From positions 22,605,082 through 22,669,081 of the forward strand of contig OZ024866.1 of NCBI GenBank assembly GCA_964017155.1: DNA of 64,000 nucleotides. The letters run 5' to 3'. This DNA is from Oasisia sp. SBJ-2009. Taxonomy: Eukaryota; Annelida; Polychaeta; Sabellida; Siboglinidae. The position numbers were made by a program, and so were the translations under genes. The notes beneath the pieces were generated by a model, which was not told where the DNA came from, did not search any database, and worked only from the letters and a program-made list of their open reading frames with translations. Each line of letters begins with the position of its first letter. The first letter of the stretch is position 1. Shown one piece after another: positions 12,970 through 64,000 of the stretch.

Positions 12970-13175
12970 AACACGTCATGGTTTTTCTTTCTTCGGATCA
13001 CCTTCACCACGGTACAAGTCCAGGACTCATACAATTCCTTCGTCTCTCCATCATCTCGCCGTTTGCCTTCGTACTCTTTCCAGGCAGTGACAAGCGATGT
13101 CCATCGGTTATGTCGTATACTACTGGTGTGTTCTGCGCTGGTCCACTTCCTTCTTCTGACATGTTCAATTACGTA
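12970..13175 (-). pseudogene. LINE C-terminal fragment (RWTSLVTAWKEYEGKRR)
   Basis: The minus-strand frame reads VRRRKWTSAEH, NRWTSLVTAWKEYEGKRR, matching the LINE C-terminal motif KWxWAGHxxRRxDxRWTxxVTxWxPxxGKRxxGRP. It is open over about 65 codons but lacks the rest of the protein. MITE copy 1 lies 35 bp away. Confidence 0.55.
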
Positions 13176-13209
13176 GAGGATCTTTATATTCTCCTATCAT
13201 AGACACCAG

Positions 13210-13717
13210 GGGCCAGTTTCATAGCGGCTACTTACGACGTCGTAGCGGGCGATAACCCGTCGTAAGCCTAAGACGTCGTAAAGTTACACTAGTTGCGTTT
13301 CATGAGTCTGCTCCATAGTTGCACTTAGCTGCACCATGTATTTAGTAGGCGTAACTTTACGCTGGTTGAAATATTTACGGTATGCTCCCGAAGTTGAAAA
13401 TGTACGGTATGCTCCCGACACGCCCACTCCCAACATTATTATTTTTAATGTATACACTGGATATCCTTTATATTCATCATAGCTTCCCATTTGCTATACG
13501 AACGACAAAGGCACAGCTAGAAAGAAAAAAAGATGCTCAGACACATCACAAATACAGGGATTCCCCACCGCGACGGAAGGGGGTCAATGCTACTGGCGCG
13601 AATGCTAAATTGGTCTCATGAAACCGGCCGTACGCTTCGTTGTCTATTCGCTGTTAGCTACGACCAGTAGACCGCGTAATTGCGCGTAAAGTTACACGGC
13701 TTCATGAAACTGGCCCC
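13210..13717. mobile_element. MITE copy 1, TIR GGGGCCAGTTTCAT
   Basis: The 508-bp element starts GGGGCCAGTTTCAT and ends ATGAAACTGGCCCC. Inside it has CG-rich palindromic blocks (GACGTCGTAGCGGGCGATAA) and a second inverted pair (TTTCATGAGTC near 13298, GGTCTCATGAAACC near 13612), so the TIR motif is nested. It is non-coding. A second copy is at 23066. Confidence 0.75.
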
Positions 13718-14051
13718 AGGTAGCAGTGGGCAACAATTCTTAGTGTCTCTTCCTAAGATGGCGTGTGAACGAAATTGTATACATTTCGAAAATCCGGCAG
13801 GTGCAATCAGTCGAGACTCCGCAGATCTATCGCACGACCAGAGAACAAACGTTGACATACAACGACACAAAACTAGGACCACACGTGGTGTTTTATATCT
13901 CATGTCAGAACATACATGAAACATCTTCTGTTAGCTACAACAGCAAGCTTGAAACTGGTCTGTAATTGGCCGCCAGTATCCATGCTTGATCATCTAACGT
14001 TTTGTGCGCCATTGACCGAAGAAAATTGCAGATGGCCGTTGAACTGAGGTC

Positions 14052-14076
14052 ACGCGCGCACGCACGCACGCACGAA

Positions 14077-14107
<31 letters not shown>

Positions 14108-14154
14108 CCGCACGCACGCACGCACACACACACACACACACAAACACGCACACG

Positions 14155-14250
<96 letters not shown>
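14052..14250 (+). repeat. (CGCA)n then (CA)n compound microsatellite
   Basis: CGCA units (to about 14125) grade into CA repeats. It lies about 260 bp upstream of the signal-peptide exon acceptor. Confidence 0.95.
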
Positions 14251-14251
<1 letters not shown>

Positions 14252-14529
14252 TTTAAGTAAAAGTACGCATGAAAACCTTGCATGAGTAAACAGTAAAAAT
14301 AAGTCTCGAAAAAACTTGAAGTACCAGTAACGTTAAACATTTGAATTCTACAACCAGCATTCCAGCAGGCACACACAAAAATGCGACACAAATAAGAACA
14401 TGGTTAGTTGAAAAAAAATACTCTAAAGTACGGTAATGATGTATTTGTACTTCGCTACATGCCATCACTGGACCTAACGCATAACATTGTATTGTTTGCT
14501 TTTTCCAGGTAACTGCGCGACAGGCCAAC

Positions 14530-63329
<48,800 letters not shown>

Positions 63330-64000
63330 GTATGTGTTCGTTAAAAGGAACGTTTGTATATTGTTCACTGCTTCAAACCAAAGTTTTCCTATTGTGTATG
63401 AGGTATGTCTTCAGTAATACGCGCATTCCAGGAATACTTCAAAACGTAAAATGTATACTCTCATGATATCTCAGTAAGATAACAATGTCATCAGAATTCG
63501 TAACTGTGAATAAAAATACTGATGCCTCAAAATACAATTTAATCCATCAATTCTTGATACAGAGTGGTTATATAGAACGTAAGCTTTCCAAACACATCTC
63601 ATTGAAGAAGACGAAAGGCTGAAATGTTATTGGAATGTTCTATGAAGATATATCGTGACGTGAATTCAAGTATTGTCTCTCTTGAAAATGTTCGCGCAAA
63701 TGACACATAGTGCATAGCAAATCTGTTTTTATTAATGACAAAAAGGAAAACCACTGAATAGAATATGAAATTACACACATCGAAAACAAACGTTGTGGAC
63801 GTTTGGGGACGAATGAATATTTATTAATTTGCACATTTTCTGTTTTGTTGTATGTAGGTAAGAGTGCTTCAGTATTTATGTTTTGTTTATTTGAGTGTAA
63901 GCGAGTTTGAAGGAGTGTGGGTGTTTGGAGAGAGATTTGACAGGCAATGTTTCTGTTAGCGTTGATTACTCATTTCTTACTATGCATTTGAATATTCTTG

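Overview
The window looks like nuclear DNA of an animal, most likely a marine invertebrate. It is AT-rich and dominated by introns, microsatellites and remnants of many eukaryotic transposon types: LINEs, a Gypsy RNase H fragment, a tRNA-type SINE, Merlin/ISXO2, MULE, a P/THAP-like element and a palindromic MITE. The only gene I can build with confidence is an animal-type secreted thrombospondin type 1 (TSP1) protein. The phylum cannot be fixed from the sequence; a lophotrochozoan or a basal deuterostome would fit.

Layout. Positions 1-14.5 kb carry no confident gene. They hold long simple repeats (hexanucleotide 513-777, AAT 1884-2163, CCGT/CCCG 5285-6027, GGAC/GGAG then CGAA 10001-10790), a 1.29-kb inverted-repeat element with a THAP-like ORF (3120-4410), three LINE C-terminal fragments (8085-8395, 12225-12540, 12970-13175) and a MITE (13210-13717). 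A signal-peptide exon lies at 14530-14611. A 16.6-kb intron follows. It contains a second MITE copy, a Gypsy RNase H fragment, a SINE, a LINE with an open 970-codon ORF (24903-27815, minus strand), a decayed Merlin transposase and an internally deleted MULE.

From 31.2 kb to the right edge the sequence is one tandem exon array. A half-EGF exon (31203-31289) is followed by 31 TSP1 exons. Thirty are exactly 171 bp (57 codons), one is 165 bp, and all are phase 1-1. They fall into three classes. A and B alternate 13 times in units of about 2.06 kb, and C is repeated five times in units of about 1.2 kb. Introns are nearly as similar between units as exons, so the array grew recently by unequal exchange or gene conversion. 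Shared private variants show duplications of one, three and four units. A degenerate copy of the EGF exon sits in nearly every B-to-A intron, so the ancestral unit was EGF-A-B.

If all exons are used, the window encodes about 1,821 residues of a secreted protein: signal peptide, half EGF and 31 TSP1 modules, continuing past the right edge. Because every exon is symmetric, any subset can be spliced together in frame. One module (A10) has lost a cysteine and the O-fucose acceptor threonine. A (CCCT)n tract of about 770 bp before exon A12 is open in frame with that exon.
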